Shown here piece after piece: positions 38,601-50,500 of a DNA stretch of 64,000 nucleotides. Position 1 is the stretch's first letter, and the number at the start of each line of letters is the position of its first letter. This DNA comes from Colocasia esculenta (lineage: Eukaryota; Streptophyta; Magnoliopsida; Alismatales; Araceae). Both the position numbers and the translations under genes were made by a program. The notes below the pieces were generated by a model. The model saw only the letters and a list, made by a program, of their open reading frames with translations, was not told the DNA's origin and did not search any database. The DNA lies in assembly GCA_014218235.1 (NCBI GenBank), contig CM024760.1, positions 10,830,049 to 10,894,048 on the forward strand. The letters are read 5' to 3'.

Positions 38601-39011
38601 CTGAACGGTGGCTTTATTGGGATTGGAAATGAACAGGAAAAGCTGAACGGTGGCCTGCTCATATGTGCAATATGCTGAACGGTGGTCATGGAAAGCTGAA
38701 CGGTGCCCTGGTTATATGTACAATATACTGAACGGTGGCCTACCTATATGCACAATATGCTGAACGGTGGCCATAGAAAGCTGAACGGTGGCCTGTCTAT
38801 ATGCACAATGTGCTGAACGGTGGAGGGTAAACTGATGCATGTATGGCTGAACGGTGGGGAAGTGATGCCTGCACCGATCAGGCTGAACGGTGGCTGTTGT
38901 TCATGTGGATCTGAACGGTGGGGGCCTGCACCGATCAGGCTGAACGGTGGCTGTTGTTCATGTGGATCTGAACGGTGGCACATGTATGCATGGGTATGGT
39001 CTGAACGGTGG
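38601..39011. repeat. interspersed CTGAACGGTGG array, block 1 (3' LTR)
   Basis: Thirteen exact copies of the 11-mer CTGAACGGTGG plus variants, separated by mostly unrelated spacers of about 10-25 bp, some of which are themselves repeated (GCCTGCACCGATCAGG, CTGTTGTTCATGTGGAT). The core AACGG equals the core of the plant MSA element bound by MYB3R factors. The counterpart in the other LTR is at 53224-53640. Confidence 0.85.
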
Positions 39012-39690
39012 GGTGGATGCACCACCGATCAAGCTGAATGTTGATGGACAATTTGAAATTGTTTGTTTCTTTTGATATTTCTTCTATTTTCATTTTTTTT
39101 GTCGTCATTTGTGACTATCATTATTATTATTGTTATTTGTTGTTATTGTTATTTTCCTTGTTTATCTTTGCATTTGATTTGTTAATCGGATGACATACAT
39201 TGCACCGGTACTCATTTATTTCTTTTGCACTCACGAAGTACAAAGTAAGCCGATATAATTACAACATGACGGAGAAAAAAAAAACCCGGGTCACTCGGTA
39301 GAATTTGTCATGATGGGAATCATCCCTGCCCACCATATGTTGGGATGATCCTTTAGTGCAAACACCCACCAATTTAAGGGTATGCACACAGAATGATGTT
39401 CGCCACATAGCGGCGACACGATGTTTGCCAATAGTACCGAATCACAACACAAGTTGCTTGGTGACTATATAGGCACAAACCAATTCGGGAATCATCGCGG
39501 CGAAAATTCGGCAGCACCTCCCCTTATTTTACATGTGGGGGGGTGTGCATGACATTCGTCCACCATGATGGAGACGGTGCCAACAAGAGTGTTGATGCCG
39601 GAGGCAACAACATTATGACACATGGCACTGGTTTTTCCGGACATATCCAGGAAATGACCATTTTGTACCAAGGCCGAAGAACGTTGTAAT

Positions 39691-40008
39691 CTTGAACGGT
39701 GGTATCTCATGTTGAAGGAATTCAGAACGGTGGCCTTCCACAGTGAAGGAGACCTGAACGGTGACCTTCCATAGTGAAGGGAACCTGAACGGTGGCCTTC
39801 CACAGTGAAGGAAACCTGATCGGTGGCCTTCCACAATGAAGGAAACCTGAACGGTGGCCTTCCACAGTGAAGGGAACCTGAACGTTGGCCCTTCCACAGT
39901 GAAGGAAACCTGAACGGTGACCTCCCATAGTGCAGAAAACCAGAACGGTGGGCTCCCAGATGTGAAGAAGAATGCTGAACGATGGGGCTGTGCAGGGCCA
40001 CCGTTCAG
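39691..40008. repeat. CTGAACGGTGG array, block 2 with ~31 bp period (3' LTR)
   Basis: About ten units, mostly of the pattern CTGAACGGTGGCCTTCCACA plus GTGAAGGAAAC, period near 31 bp. Two motif copies are exact, the rest have one or two changes, and the block closes with an exact inverted copy CCACCGTTCAG (39998-40008). Each unit also holds a CCTTC/GAAGG inverted repeat. The counterpart is at 54317-54633. Confidence 0.85.
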
Positions 40009-41392
40009 AGATTCAACATCCACGAGAGAGGAAACGACCTTGGATTTCGGTAAAACTTTTCTTGAGATGAATCAATTCACTGTTAAAGAAATTTTGGGGG
40101 AATAAGGACCAACATTTCAACTGAAATCACGTAAGGAGAAAGGATATTATCTATTTAAATTAAATGCTAATACATCTCACATGGAGGAGGTGAGTGTTTA
40201 GCAGGGCATTCAAAACACACAGCGGGCTGTTGTTTTGGATCATCTCCAAATGTTCAGAACGTAATAGAATAGGAAAACACAAAAGGGAAATGGGGAAGGG
40301 GATGCTATTTCATTAAACGATTATTGACGGGAGAGGGAATATACGTATTTTAAAAAAAAAATCGGTGTAGAAATCAGAGGCTTGTTTAATGGCGACTGGG
40401 AACCCTCATACGGGGGAAACGAGGATCCAACGCCGTAATACTGAGCGAATGGTGGGCTATTGTTCTGGGTCACTTCCATGTATATAGAGTATGAAAGATC
40501 AAGCAAAGGCGTCTGGGTTAGTTCTAAAAAAAAAAACAAAGAATCTGGACACATGTTATTATATGTTTTCCTTTGTAGACCGAAATGAGGGCATGAGAAG
40601 GCCCAACTCGGTACATGCAAATCTGGTTTACTGCTCCAGCCTCAGACGAAACAGTTAGAAAAAAAAAATGAAACAAATTGGAAATAAAGAAGAAAGGTTC
40701 ATATGACCATCCATGACAGGGATGCCACATGTTCCTCCTCAACACTTCTCAAATGTCCTTCTATGAACGCACAGTAGGAAGAAAGAAATAGAATATTAGA
40801 AAGAATAAAAAAAAACAAATACACAGCTCCACATCTCATGTAGCAGACATCTCTTATTATCTCAATCAAAAGAAGAGTACAATGGAATAGAGAAGAGGCC
40901 CCGATTTCCCTCTTTTGCTTAATCTCTCTCTTCTCTTTTTCCTCTTTTGCTCTCACAACAAATTCCCAGACGAAAGGGAGTCTGCAACCTCCTCTCCTGC
41001 TCCTCTGCCGCTGCCTTCTGCTGCCAGAAGACCCACCCAGATGCCCCTTCTCTGCTGGCTGCCGCTTCTCACCTTCTCTCCACCCCCCAGCCGCAACTCT
41101 CTCTTCTCCCCCTGGTTCTTTCTTGGACTCCAAGAAAAAAACCATCAGAAGCTTTTTTTTTCTTTTTTTTCTGCTGCTGCCTCCGATCCCCTCCTCCTTC
41201 TCATGTGAAAATGAGCTTTTAAGCCCACCTTTTGAGGGCTGAGGTGGCAAAACCTCCTCCTCAAGACAGCCCTCCTTTCCTTGGAGATTTACTTCATGTG
41301 CCATTTGGTTAGCTATTGTTGCAACCCACTGCTTCTAGTCCTTGGGCCATTGGCCCATATGTGGCCCGAACACCATAAAAATGGTGCAGACA

Positions 41393-41406
41393 AATGCCCC
41401 CCACCT
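41393..41406 (-). other. polypurine tract of the 18.5 kb element
   Basis: Reads AGGTGGGGGGCATT on the minus strand and directly abuts the 3' LTR start TGTCTGCACC, the expected place for plus-strand priming. Confidence 0.75.
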
Positions 41407-41579
41407 GGGGACGGTGCGAGTGAGGACCGAGCGGAGCAACGTCCCCAGGTGTACTCCTCACGACCTCAAGTAAGCTCGTCTTGTGTTCTGTAATCATTCA
41501 ATCTCATGACTGTTGATCCCTTGTTGCTCTGTTGTCTTGCAATGTCTAGTGATCTGTTGTCTCATAGTCAGATGGCGAT

Positions 41580-42600
41580 CCTCAGACGTATTGCCATGCT
41601 GGTGGTTTCATCAGAATTGACATCATCGTCATGAGATTGACAATCAATAAGAACTACTGTGACAACATCTTGCAAAGTTTGTGAGTTCAGTGGATTAACA
41701 GCCACTGAATTGATGAGGATTGCTAGACTGGGGCTTTTCCAACTGGTGAAAGCGTTGGGCCGGTAGCTTCTTGTGTTGGTGAGCGCACTGAACTGGAAGC
41801 CCCTTGAAATGGCAGTAACACTAAACTGGCAGCCCTGGATGAGCAACTTCTTTGGATTGCTGAGATTTCTGACCCGGTGGGGCGTATGTAACACAGGATT
41901 TTTGGAAGCCTCCTTGAGCTGGCGAGAGCTCTAAATCAATGGCCTCTTTCAATTGGCAAGGCCATGTGAGCTGGTGGTCTTCATGGGTCAGCCATCCATT
42001 GGGTTATGTTAGCCTGTTGAATGAGTTGATGGGGCATGCTCGCTTGATTTATGAGTTGGTAGCTCCCTCTAAACTCAATAAGTAGCATTCCTACTTCCTT
42101 TTCTTTGAATTGTCTTACCGACTGGTCACGTTAAAAGTGCAACAATTTAAGTACTCAGTAATGTTGAGGCCTTAGTAGGAAGAGGTAGCCCACTGCCACG
42201 CGTTTGTCATTGACTATAGTGACCAAACCGTCGCCTTGGGGGTCCTGTAGCCCTTCTCAGTGTCGCTCCGCTTGCAGTTGGATCAATGAGCCCTTGTCTT
42301 CCTTTTGACTTTTGTTTTCCATGGGTGTCGACCGACTTAGTCATTCGTCGGTACCTACTTCATTGGGTGTCAACAGATTTAGCCAGAGTGTATCACGTGT
42401 CGACCCCTGCAATTGAGTCACTAGTTGCCACCATCATGTACTGACACCTACTTTTCTGGGTGCCGACCCACTTTTGGCTGGTATAGAGATGAGCTTCGAC
42501 TGGCATGATGACAAGCTTCAAATGAAAACGAGCCTTGATTGGCACCGACATAAAGATGAGCTTTGGATTGTCAAGTACAGCTTCTGTCAGGATTCCCTTC
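41580..42600. repeat. hairpin-rich non-coding part of the element
   Basis: Degenerate short repeats (AACTGG-containing units) hold several perfect inverted repeats: TTCAGTGG/CCACTGAA (41686-41693 and 41702-41709), AGCAA/TTGCT, GAGCT/AGCTC, TGGCC/GGCCA (all near 41840-41970), and ACCGAC/GTCGGT near 42330. No coding frame. Confidence 0.45.
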
Positions 42601-42639
42601 TTAGAGACTTGAAACATGCTTGTCTTTGGCATCTGTCTT

Positions 42640-43560
42640 TGGACCTTTTTTTTATTTTCACATTATCGAATTGAGCGCCCTTTCGGGTTTTCACCCCATC
42701 CGACCCCCTCTTGCTTTTGCCTACGCGCCCTTTCGGGTTTTCACGTAGCGGGGTACCCAATTTTGCCCACGGCGCCCTTTCGAGCTTTCGCCATGACCGG
42801 GTTCTAACTCTTTTTACCCTTGTCCAGGGGTAACCTAGACAAGTCCAGTGAGGCACCTCTATTTTAAGCCTCTTTTTTTGTTTTTTTTTATACATATATA
42901 TACTACAAAGAGAGATTCATGAGTGGAATATAACTCGACCACCAATCATACCATGATGTTGGTAGATGGTGTGAGGTTATTTAGGGTCGATTGCAAAATG
43001 GTAACCTGGAAAACCTATGTACTAACTTCAACAAGGGTTCTAAAGGTAACATCTACTGGTTAGCCATGGCAAGAAGTCAAGGCTAGGCTTTATTTGGAAT
43101 TTTGAAAAGGCAGAGGTTATCTAAACCTAGGGTCCTACTTGGCGAGAGCAAGTGTATATAGGCGTGAGGCTTAGATGGCAAGAGACAGCTTGTCTAAGTT
43201 TTGATGTTTCATTTTGACCAGAGAGTGTATAGCTGGATTCAGAGAATGTATAGCAAAAGTGGGATTTCTTGAAAGAGCAGGGATGGAACTCCCCCTTCTT
43301 GCCATTTTGACTTCATTCATTTTCAATTTTTTTTTACCACATTACTGACCCAAGCGCCCTTTCGGGTTTTCGCCGGAGCCAGCCCCTTCTTGCTTTTGCC
43401 TACGCGCCCTTTCGGGTTTTCACGTAGCAGGGTTCCCAATTTTGCCCACGACGCCCTCTCGGGTTTTCATCGTGGCCAGGTTTTCTTGTCCTTTTTACCC
43501 CTACTCGACAGTGAAACCAGAGTAGGTCCGACGGGCATCTCTATTTTGAACCCTTTTATT
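42640..43560. repeat. duplicated ~220 bp block with nested inverted repeats
   Basis: 42650-42870 and 43320-43560 are diverged copies, each carrying several GCGCCCTTTCGGGTTTTC-type units. Conserved outer pair: CTACG/CGTAG (42721-42725 with 42744-42748, and the same at 43400). Changed but still paired: CTTGTC/GACAAG (42819-42824, 42838-42843) against CTACTC/GAGTAG (43501-43506, 43520-43525). Confidence 0.75.
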
Positions 43561-43934
43561 CATCATTTTCATTTTTTTTATTTTTTCTTTACACAAAAAT
43601 GTCACAGGACATGCACTGTGAGCATACATTCAATAGTGTACCCTCAGAGTTCTTGAACATGAAAAATTGGAGGGTATATGTCTTCAAGGTAATGTCGAAT
43701 CTAGCTCCATGAGTTGTTAGATCCTCCTAACGTTGAAGCATAATGACGCCATCTCGAACCATCGACCAATGTGAAGGTGGCTCCCCCATATTGACTTGGG
43801 GGATCTTGGGCATGGAAAGTCAAAGATCAATGTTAAATCCCCCGGTCTACCACAAAAGGGATGCGATAATATATGGTTCCTGCAAAATAATCTGGTTATA
43901 TAAATATCGAACATGGTAACCTGATTTTAACTAT

Positions 43935-45310
43935 TAAATCCTCGGAGATCTCACGTGGCAATTGTCCCACGGGCTGAGATCGAACTACAATGCTTGTCTT
44001 GTAGTTGCAGCTCATCGGAGATGGATGTTTATTCCCTTGGAGACCTCAGGTGCGGTATTGATACCATAGATTGAGGCTGGACTACGGTATTTGTCCCGTA
44101 GTTGCTGCTCCTCAGAGAATGATTTGTCTTGTACCCCTGGAGACCCCAGATGTGAGAGATATTCCACAAACTGAGAATGGACTACGGCACTTATTCCGTA
44201 GTTGCTGCTCCATCGAGATGGATTCTTATATCCTTGGAGACCTCAGACGCGACATTAATCTTACGATCTGAGGCTGGACTACGGTATTTATCCCGTAGCT
44301 GCAGCTCCTTGAGGACGGATTCTTATATCTTTGGAGACCTCAGACGTGGTATTAATCCCATGAACTGAGGCTGGACTACGGTATTTATCCCGTAGTTGCA
44401 GCTCCTAGAAGATGGATTCTTATATCCTTGGAGACCTCAGGCGCGGTATTAATCCCACGAACTGAGGCTGGACTACGGTATTTATCCCGTAGTTGCAGCT
44501 CCTTAAAGATTAACATTTGTTTTATATCTTTGGAGACCCCAGATGTGGTGACATTTCACGATCTGAGGCTGGACTACGGTACTTATCCTGCAGTTGCAGC
44601 TCCTGGTAGATTGATTAAGAGTTCGAGTACGAGAGCCCTAACACGTGGGCAGAGAGGCCCGACTTCTTAAATCAAATGTTCCATTTTCGTCATTAATTTT
44701 CCTTTTTTTTTTGAAGGAAATTCATTTCATCCTATTTTCAATCATTTCATTTTTTTCCATTGATCATTTTTTGACTTTATTTCATTATTTTCTATTCATT
44801 TCATCTTTTTTATGTATGGCTTTTTAGAGACCTCAAATGTGGTAAGCATTCCACAAAAGGAGGCTAGATTATGGCACTTATTCCGCAATGACTATTTATG
44901 GGAGGTCAATTTTGATTTTATATCTTTGGAGACCCCAGGTGTGGGAAACATTCCACAACTGAGAATGGACTGCGATATTTGTCTCGCAGTTGCTGCTCCG
45001 TTGAGATTAATTTTTCTTGTATTTCTGGAGACCCCAGATGTGGGAGATATTCCACAAGCTGAGAATGGACTGCGATACTTGTCCCGCAGTTGCTGTTCCT
45101 TTGAGATTTGTTTATCTTGTATCCCTGGAGACCCCAGATGCGGGAGATGTTCCACAAATTGAGAATGGACTACGTCACTTATTCCGTAGTTGCTGCTCCT
45201 TTGAAATTAATTTGATTTTGAATCTCCGGAGACCCCAGATGTGGGAAATGTTCCACAAACTGAGAATGGACTACGACACTTATCCCGCAGTTGCTGCTCC
45301 TTTGAGATTA
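43935..45310. repeat. ~90-107 bp tandem repeat array, 12 units, each with a stem-loop
   Basis: Units contain GGAGACC(C/T)CAG ... GAGGCTGGACTACGG ... CCGTAGTTGCAGCTCC. The array is split by a T-rich gap at about 44690-44810. ACTACGG and CCGTAGT pair around a loop of about 8 nt; in other units the same arms read ACTACAA/TTGTAGT (43984-44005) or ACTGCGA/TCGCAGT (about 44966). Three units have an A-C mismatch at the same position. Confidence 0.85.
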
Positions 45311-45359
45311 ATTTGATTTTGAAATTCTTTTGCTTTAAATGTCATTTCTAGTAAGTTTT

Positions 45360-46094
45360 AAAAATATTGGGCACAGAGGCCCATTTTGAAATCGTGGGGG
45401 CGAAGAAGCCCGATTTGAAATCATGAGGGCGTAGAAGCCCGATTTTGAAATCATGAGGGTGTAGAAGCTCGATTTTGAAAGATGTGGACACAAAGTCCCA
45501 GTTTGAAATCATGTGGGCGAAGAAGCCCGATTTGAAATAGTGAGGACGTGAAAGTCCGATTTGAAATCATGAGGGCGTGGAAGCCTGATTTTGAATTTTG
45601 TGGACACAGAGGCCCAGTTTGAAAACGTGAAGGCGTGGAAGCCTGATTTTAAAATTTGTGGGCACATAGGCCGAGTTTGAAAACATGAAGGCATGGAAGC
45701 CTGATTTTAAAATTTGTGAGCACAGAGGCCCAGTTTAAAAATGTGAAGGCATGGAAGCCTGATTTTAAAATTTGTGGGCACAGAGGCCCAGTTTGAAAAT
45801 GTGAAGGCGTAGAAGCCCTATTTGAAATTGTGAGGACGTGAAAGCCCAATTTGAAATCATGAAGGCGTAGAAGACCGATTTTGAAAGATGTGGACACAAA
45901 GTCCCAGTTTGAAATCATGTGGGCGAAGAAGCCCGATTTGAAATTGTGAGGATATGAAAGCCCGATTTGAAATTGTGAGGGCGTAGAAGCCCGATTCTGA
46001 AATTGTGAGGGCGTAGAAGCCCGATTTTGAAATATGAGGGCGTAAAGGCCTCGGTCTTTTTATTAAACATGTGGGCGCTAAGGTCCCGTTTGAA
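45360..46094. repeat. ~29 bp tandem repeat array with a 4 bp stem in many units
   Basis: About two dozen units of the type GAAATCATGAGGGCGTAGAA+GCCCGATTTT. The stem is GGGC/GCCC in most, GGAC/GTCC in others (45486-45498; 45544-45557), AGGC/GCCT in others (45631-45644), each around a 5-6 nt loop. Confidence 0.85.
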
Positions 46095-46099
46095 AAACA

Positions 46100-46800
46100 T
46101 GATTTAGAGTTTTGAAACATGAATTTTCAAATATGACTGACGCATTGTTACTTCGAAAACGTCGATTTTGTAATTTGACTGGCAAATTGTCATTTTTGAA
46201 ATATGAATTTTGAAATATGATTGGCGAATTGCCACTTTTGAAATATGTATTTAGAAATATGATTGGTAAATTACCAGTTTTGAAATATATCTTTTGAAAC
46301 ATGATTGGAAAATTGCCAGTTTTGAAATATGTCTTTTGAAAAAAGATTGACAAATTACCAATTTTGAAATATGTCATTTGAAATATGATTGGCAAATTGC
46401 CGATTTTGAAATATGACTTTTGAAACATGATTGACGAGACGCCATTTTTTTGAAATATAATTTTTTTTGAAATCATGAGTGGCAAGCTTACTGATTTAAT
46501 GCATGACTTTTAAAAATATGATTGGCGGGTCGCCACTTTTAAAATATGAGTTCTTTTGAAATTATGAGTGACAAGCTTGCCAATTTTAAAATATGACTTT
46601 TGAAAACATGATTGGCGAGACGTCGCTTTTGAAATATGAGTTCTTTTGAAATCATGAATGGCAAGCTTGCCAATTTTAAAATATGACTTTTGAAAATATG
46701 GTTGGCGAGACGCCATTTTCGAAATATGATTTTTTTTGAAATCATGAATCACAAGCTTGCCAATTTTAAAATATGGGGTTTGAAAACATGATTGACAATT
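46100..46800. repeat. tandem array built on a TGGCAA/TTGCCA inverted repeat
   Basis: Units are of the type TTTTGAAATATGATTGGCAA then ATTGCCA. Variants keep symmetry: TGGTAAATTACCA (46264-46276), TGGCGGGTCGCCA (46523-46535), TGGCGAGACGCCA (46703-46715), TGGCAAGCTTGCCA. Some units have one mismatched pair. Confidence 0.85.
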
Positions 46801-47532
46801 TCCCAGTTTTTTTAATGCAAATGATGCCTGAATAAGGATAAATCCTTCGGCGGCTTTATTAGGCATCCGGAAAAAGAATATCCACTCAAAATCCGGCAAG
46901 AAAACCCAAGTATGAATATAAACATAAGCGGTGAAAGCCCGGTGCGATATGATCATGCGGGCTCATATCATCACCCTGCAGAAAATATACAATTTTGTTG
47001 AGGTATTATTTGTCTCAGAACCATAGTCCGGCTAGCGGTATGGTTGGCATGTCTATTTTTTTTTTATTTTTTTTTCTGCTCGTCATCGACAATAATACCT
47101 CGGGTGGCTCTAAAAGAGCCGAATGAGACCGTCTCGATGATCAGGTCTCATGCTGGGAAGTCGGTGTGACTACCTCAGCAAGATGCTTTTTTTTTTTGCT
47201 TTTTTTTCATCATTTTTTTGAATGAGTATTTACATGAATGGGCATTACATATATATTTGATCTGCATCTGCCCCCGAATAACTCACTTCTGGCGAGCTGG
47301 CCCTTGCTTATTTGCTTGTGATGTGCCGGAGATCTTGAAATTTCTCCGGGGTGCATGGATTTCCTCCGTGCATTGAGTATCTTGAGTTGCTTGTGCTTTC
47401 TTGGCTCGGACCTTATAGGTTGCGTCTACCCCCATATTGGTTGGCCCGTCTGCCGTATGTTCTTCTTTTCTATTGCATTGGAGCCCCGTGAGGGCGCGGC
47501 GGGTCCACCTTGTACTCGCCCACTTGCAGCTC

Positions 47533-50500
47533 TTATTTTCTTATCAAGGCCTCAATTTTATCTTTGAGGACATAGCAGTCCTCTGTAACATGCCCCGGCA
47601 GTTGATGATATAAGCAGAACCGGGAATTGTCTTTCTTCTTGATGTCCTCTGTCCTTCTAGGCTCAGGTGGGACGATTTTGTTGTGTCGACAGGCCCATTC
47701 GAAGAGAGTCTGTGTCTTCTCTTTTGGGAAAGAGTATGGCTTTTGCATCTTCTCTTGTAATGAACCCCTTTTATTTCGCTTCATCGGCCTGGCAGAAGAG
47801 GAATCAGCTCCATTCTTTTGTTGTGTAAAGGCTTTGAGGTTCACAGTATGAACATCTGTAGGTGTTGGCCTTTTTCCAAGCAGTCTGTTTTCCTGACTTG
47901 ATGCATAGGCAGGAGGATATTTGGAAAGGAATTGTTCGATTTCGGCCAGAACTTTGTTTAGCCGGTCGAAGGACTTGATCTTGACGCCGATCATCCTTTC
48001 TAGGATATGCCTGCCCAGGTTTTGCTTGCAAATTTGAACGGCGTCCTCTGGATGTAGTGGTCGTCTGCATCTCATGCTGAGATATCTCCACCTTTTGATA
48101 TAATCTACAACTGACTCGTTATCTTGTTGCCTGGTTGCATATAACTCGACCAGTGTGATTTCTCTTTCAGCAACATAGAATCTTTCTATAAACTTCCTTT
48201 GCATATCTGGCCAGTTCATAATGGATCCGACTGGTAAATTTGAATACCATTCGAAAGCCAGTCCAGTCAGGGAAGACCCAAAGAATTTGAGCAAATATGA
48301 CTCATCAGTAGCCAACTCCCCCATGATGTTAACATAGCATGCAACGTGCTCTTTAGGCGATCCTTGCCCGTTGAATTTTTCGAACTTTGGTGGCTTGTTG
48401 ATGCCAGGAGGAAGTCTTTTTGTAGCATGATGCACAAGATACGGAACCTGGTAGATGTCAAATGGGGTTTGATTAGCATTACCCCTTTCTTCCAGTTTCG
48501 CTTCTATCATTTGTTCCAACATCTGTCTATTCGTAATCAGTGTTTGGACCACATTTGGATGAGGAGGATCCGACTGCATCTGAGCCATAGTGGCAGGCCC
48601 TTGATGTGCTGCTTGGAGGGCTATGGGCTGCCTTGGGGCTGTTTGACATGGGATGCCCCCAGCATTGTCTGGTGTTGGCCAGAGTCTTGTTGGATGCAGT
48701 AGAGTGTCGGGGAAGTTGGTGTCAACTTGCGATGTTTCCACCATGCCCCCTGCTTCTCTTGGTGCCAGAGCATGGGCATCTCTTTCTTCAATTTGCTTCT
48801 TTAGCATTTCAATTTCCTGTTGGTATCTTTGTATTAATGCTGCCACAGCCGGATCATATGCAGACATGGTAGGGATGTCAGATATCACCTCAATTGGAGC
48901 CCCTGCTGAAGGGATAGGTGACAGATTGCTGATATTATCAACTTCTATTATATCTGCAGCCCTTTCTTGGGACACTGAGACTATCGGGGCTTTGCCCCTA
49001 GCTTCTTCCCTCCTGACAGGAGGATTTGGCCCTTCATTGAGCCTTGGCAATTCATCTTGCTCAGTAGCTAGTGCCCCATGCCGACCAAGCACACCAGTCA
49101 TACAACATGTGTATATCTGCAGAGCTTTGCTCGCTCCTTTTGCCTTTTCATATTTTGCCATTCTTCTAGATGTTTGTAGTTTCTCGGCCTTGCCTTGACA
49201 TGTATCATCTAGTTGCATTGGCTCTGGCATAATAGGAGATTCATCCCCCTGCCCTTGTGCTTCATGAGCTTGCTCAGTTGAGTTGGTTGCCGCTCCAGGT
49301 GTCAAGGGCTTGACAAATAGTGAAGAGACATTTTTGGCCATTGGGGGTAAGCAGGCTGAAGAAGAAATCTGTGCTTCTTTGACTTCCAACTTGGGAACTA
49401 TGTTTCTATTGAAGGGTGGAGGGTGCCCCCATAATGACACTCCCTTTGACAATTCGTCCTCCAATTGAGGCTCTTGTTGGGCTCCAAATTGTACCTCCTT
49501 GAATAGTTGTTGGTGGAGAGAAATCATATTCACAGTCTTCTGTTGAGCTGAGGTTTCATGCGGACGTGGTGGATATACCCTGTACTCGCCCATTTGCAGC
49601 TCTCCCTTCTTGATCAAGGATTCCATGATATCCTTGAATACATAGCAGTCTTCTATGGTATGCCCCAAGACTTGATGGTATGAGCAGAATAAAGGATCAT
49701 CCTTCTTTCCAGCTTGCTCAGGTCTTTTGGGCACCGGCAGTGTAATTTTATTGTATTCAGTTGCCCATTCAAATAGTACCCTTGTCTTTTCCTTGGGGAA
49801 TGAATAGGGTTTTCTAACTTTATCTTGGAAAGGAATAGTACGCCTCGAGCCTTTAGTCGTGGTACTAGAGGATCCAGTCATAGATTTGTTTGCATTTCTC
49901 AATAGCTCGAAGGCCTTAAGATCTTCAGTGTGTACTTCCGTTCGGGCAGGCTTCTTATCAATTGGTTTCCGCCTTTGTCCCACAAGTGAACTACTGGAAT
50001 ATCTTGCCAGAAATGCCTCAATTTCTGCCACAATATTATTTGCCTTGTCACCTTTAGGGTTCCCCTGTTTGTCTAGTCGGTCTGGCATAGATGTTGCCAG
50101 GAGGTTTGAATGTGGATGTCTGCTCGGCAGGGATGCACGAGGCGTCATCTGACAAGGCTCATCTAGAGCCAAATGCCCCATTGCATTGATAGAGTCCATA
50201 TCATGACTTATGGGGTATGGAGCTTGGTGAGTATTAAGTGTGGTAGCAATACTATCACACGTTCCTGTTAACTTCATCAAGCTGCTCATCAGTGCTGGAT
50301 CAGTTAAACTCAAGCGATTGGGGGCTGACTGTAGTGTTAACCCTTCAGCTTGTGGAAGCCTTTGCTCTATTGATTGTTTTGGGGCCTTTTGACATGGATC
50401 CAAGGGTGAAATGCCCCCAGTGTGGCTTGACATCAGTTGTGTCATTGTTGATAGAATTTGGGGCGAGCTGATGCTGTCTTGCAATGCTTTGACTGTGCTC

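Larger units (their letters stand above)
37496..41392 (-). repeat. 3' LTR of the 18.5 kb element
   Basis: Direct copy of 52110-56016, with single-base changes and small length changes, for example (TTTA)n near 38455 against 53075. It contains two blocks of the CTGAACGGTGG motif. Open frames inside the LTR are disrupted in one copy relative to the other and are not called. Confidence 0.95.

Noticed and set aside
39492..40001. 170-codon frame (also at 54117-54626) with repeated HRSG..LH.GR peptides
   Set aside because: It is the translation of the motif array; repeat units are not multiples of three and there is no protein similarity.
38601..40008. CRISPR-like look of a short repeat with variable spacers
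   Set aside because: Plant nuclear LTR sequence, present in both LTRs. The repeat is only 11 bp, spacers are partly repeated, and there are no cas genes.
40699..41304. 201-codon frame at the start of the LTR
   Set aside because: The matching segment in the other LTR is in a different frame because of small indels, so it is not under coding constraint.
41393..47532. A pol region in the 18.5 kb element
   Set aside because: No protease, RT, RNase H or integrase signature in any frame; the region is tandem repeats.
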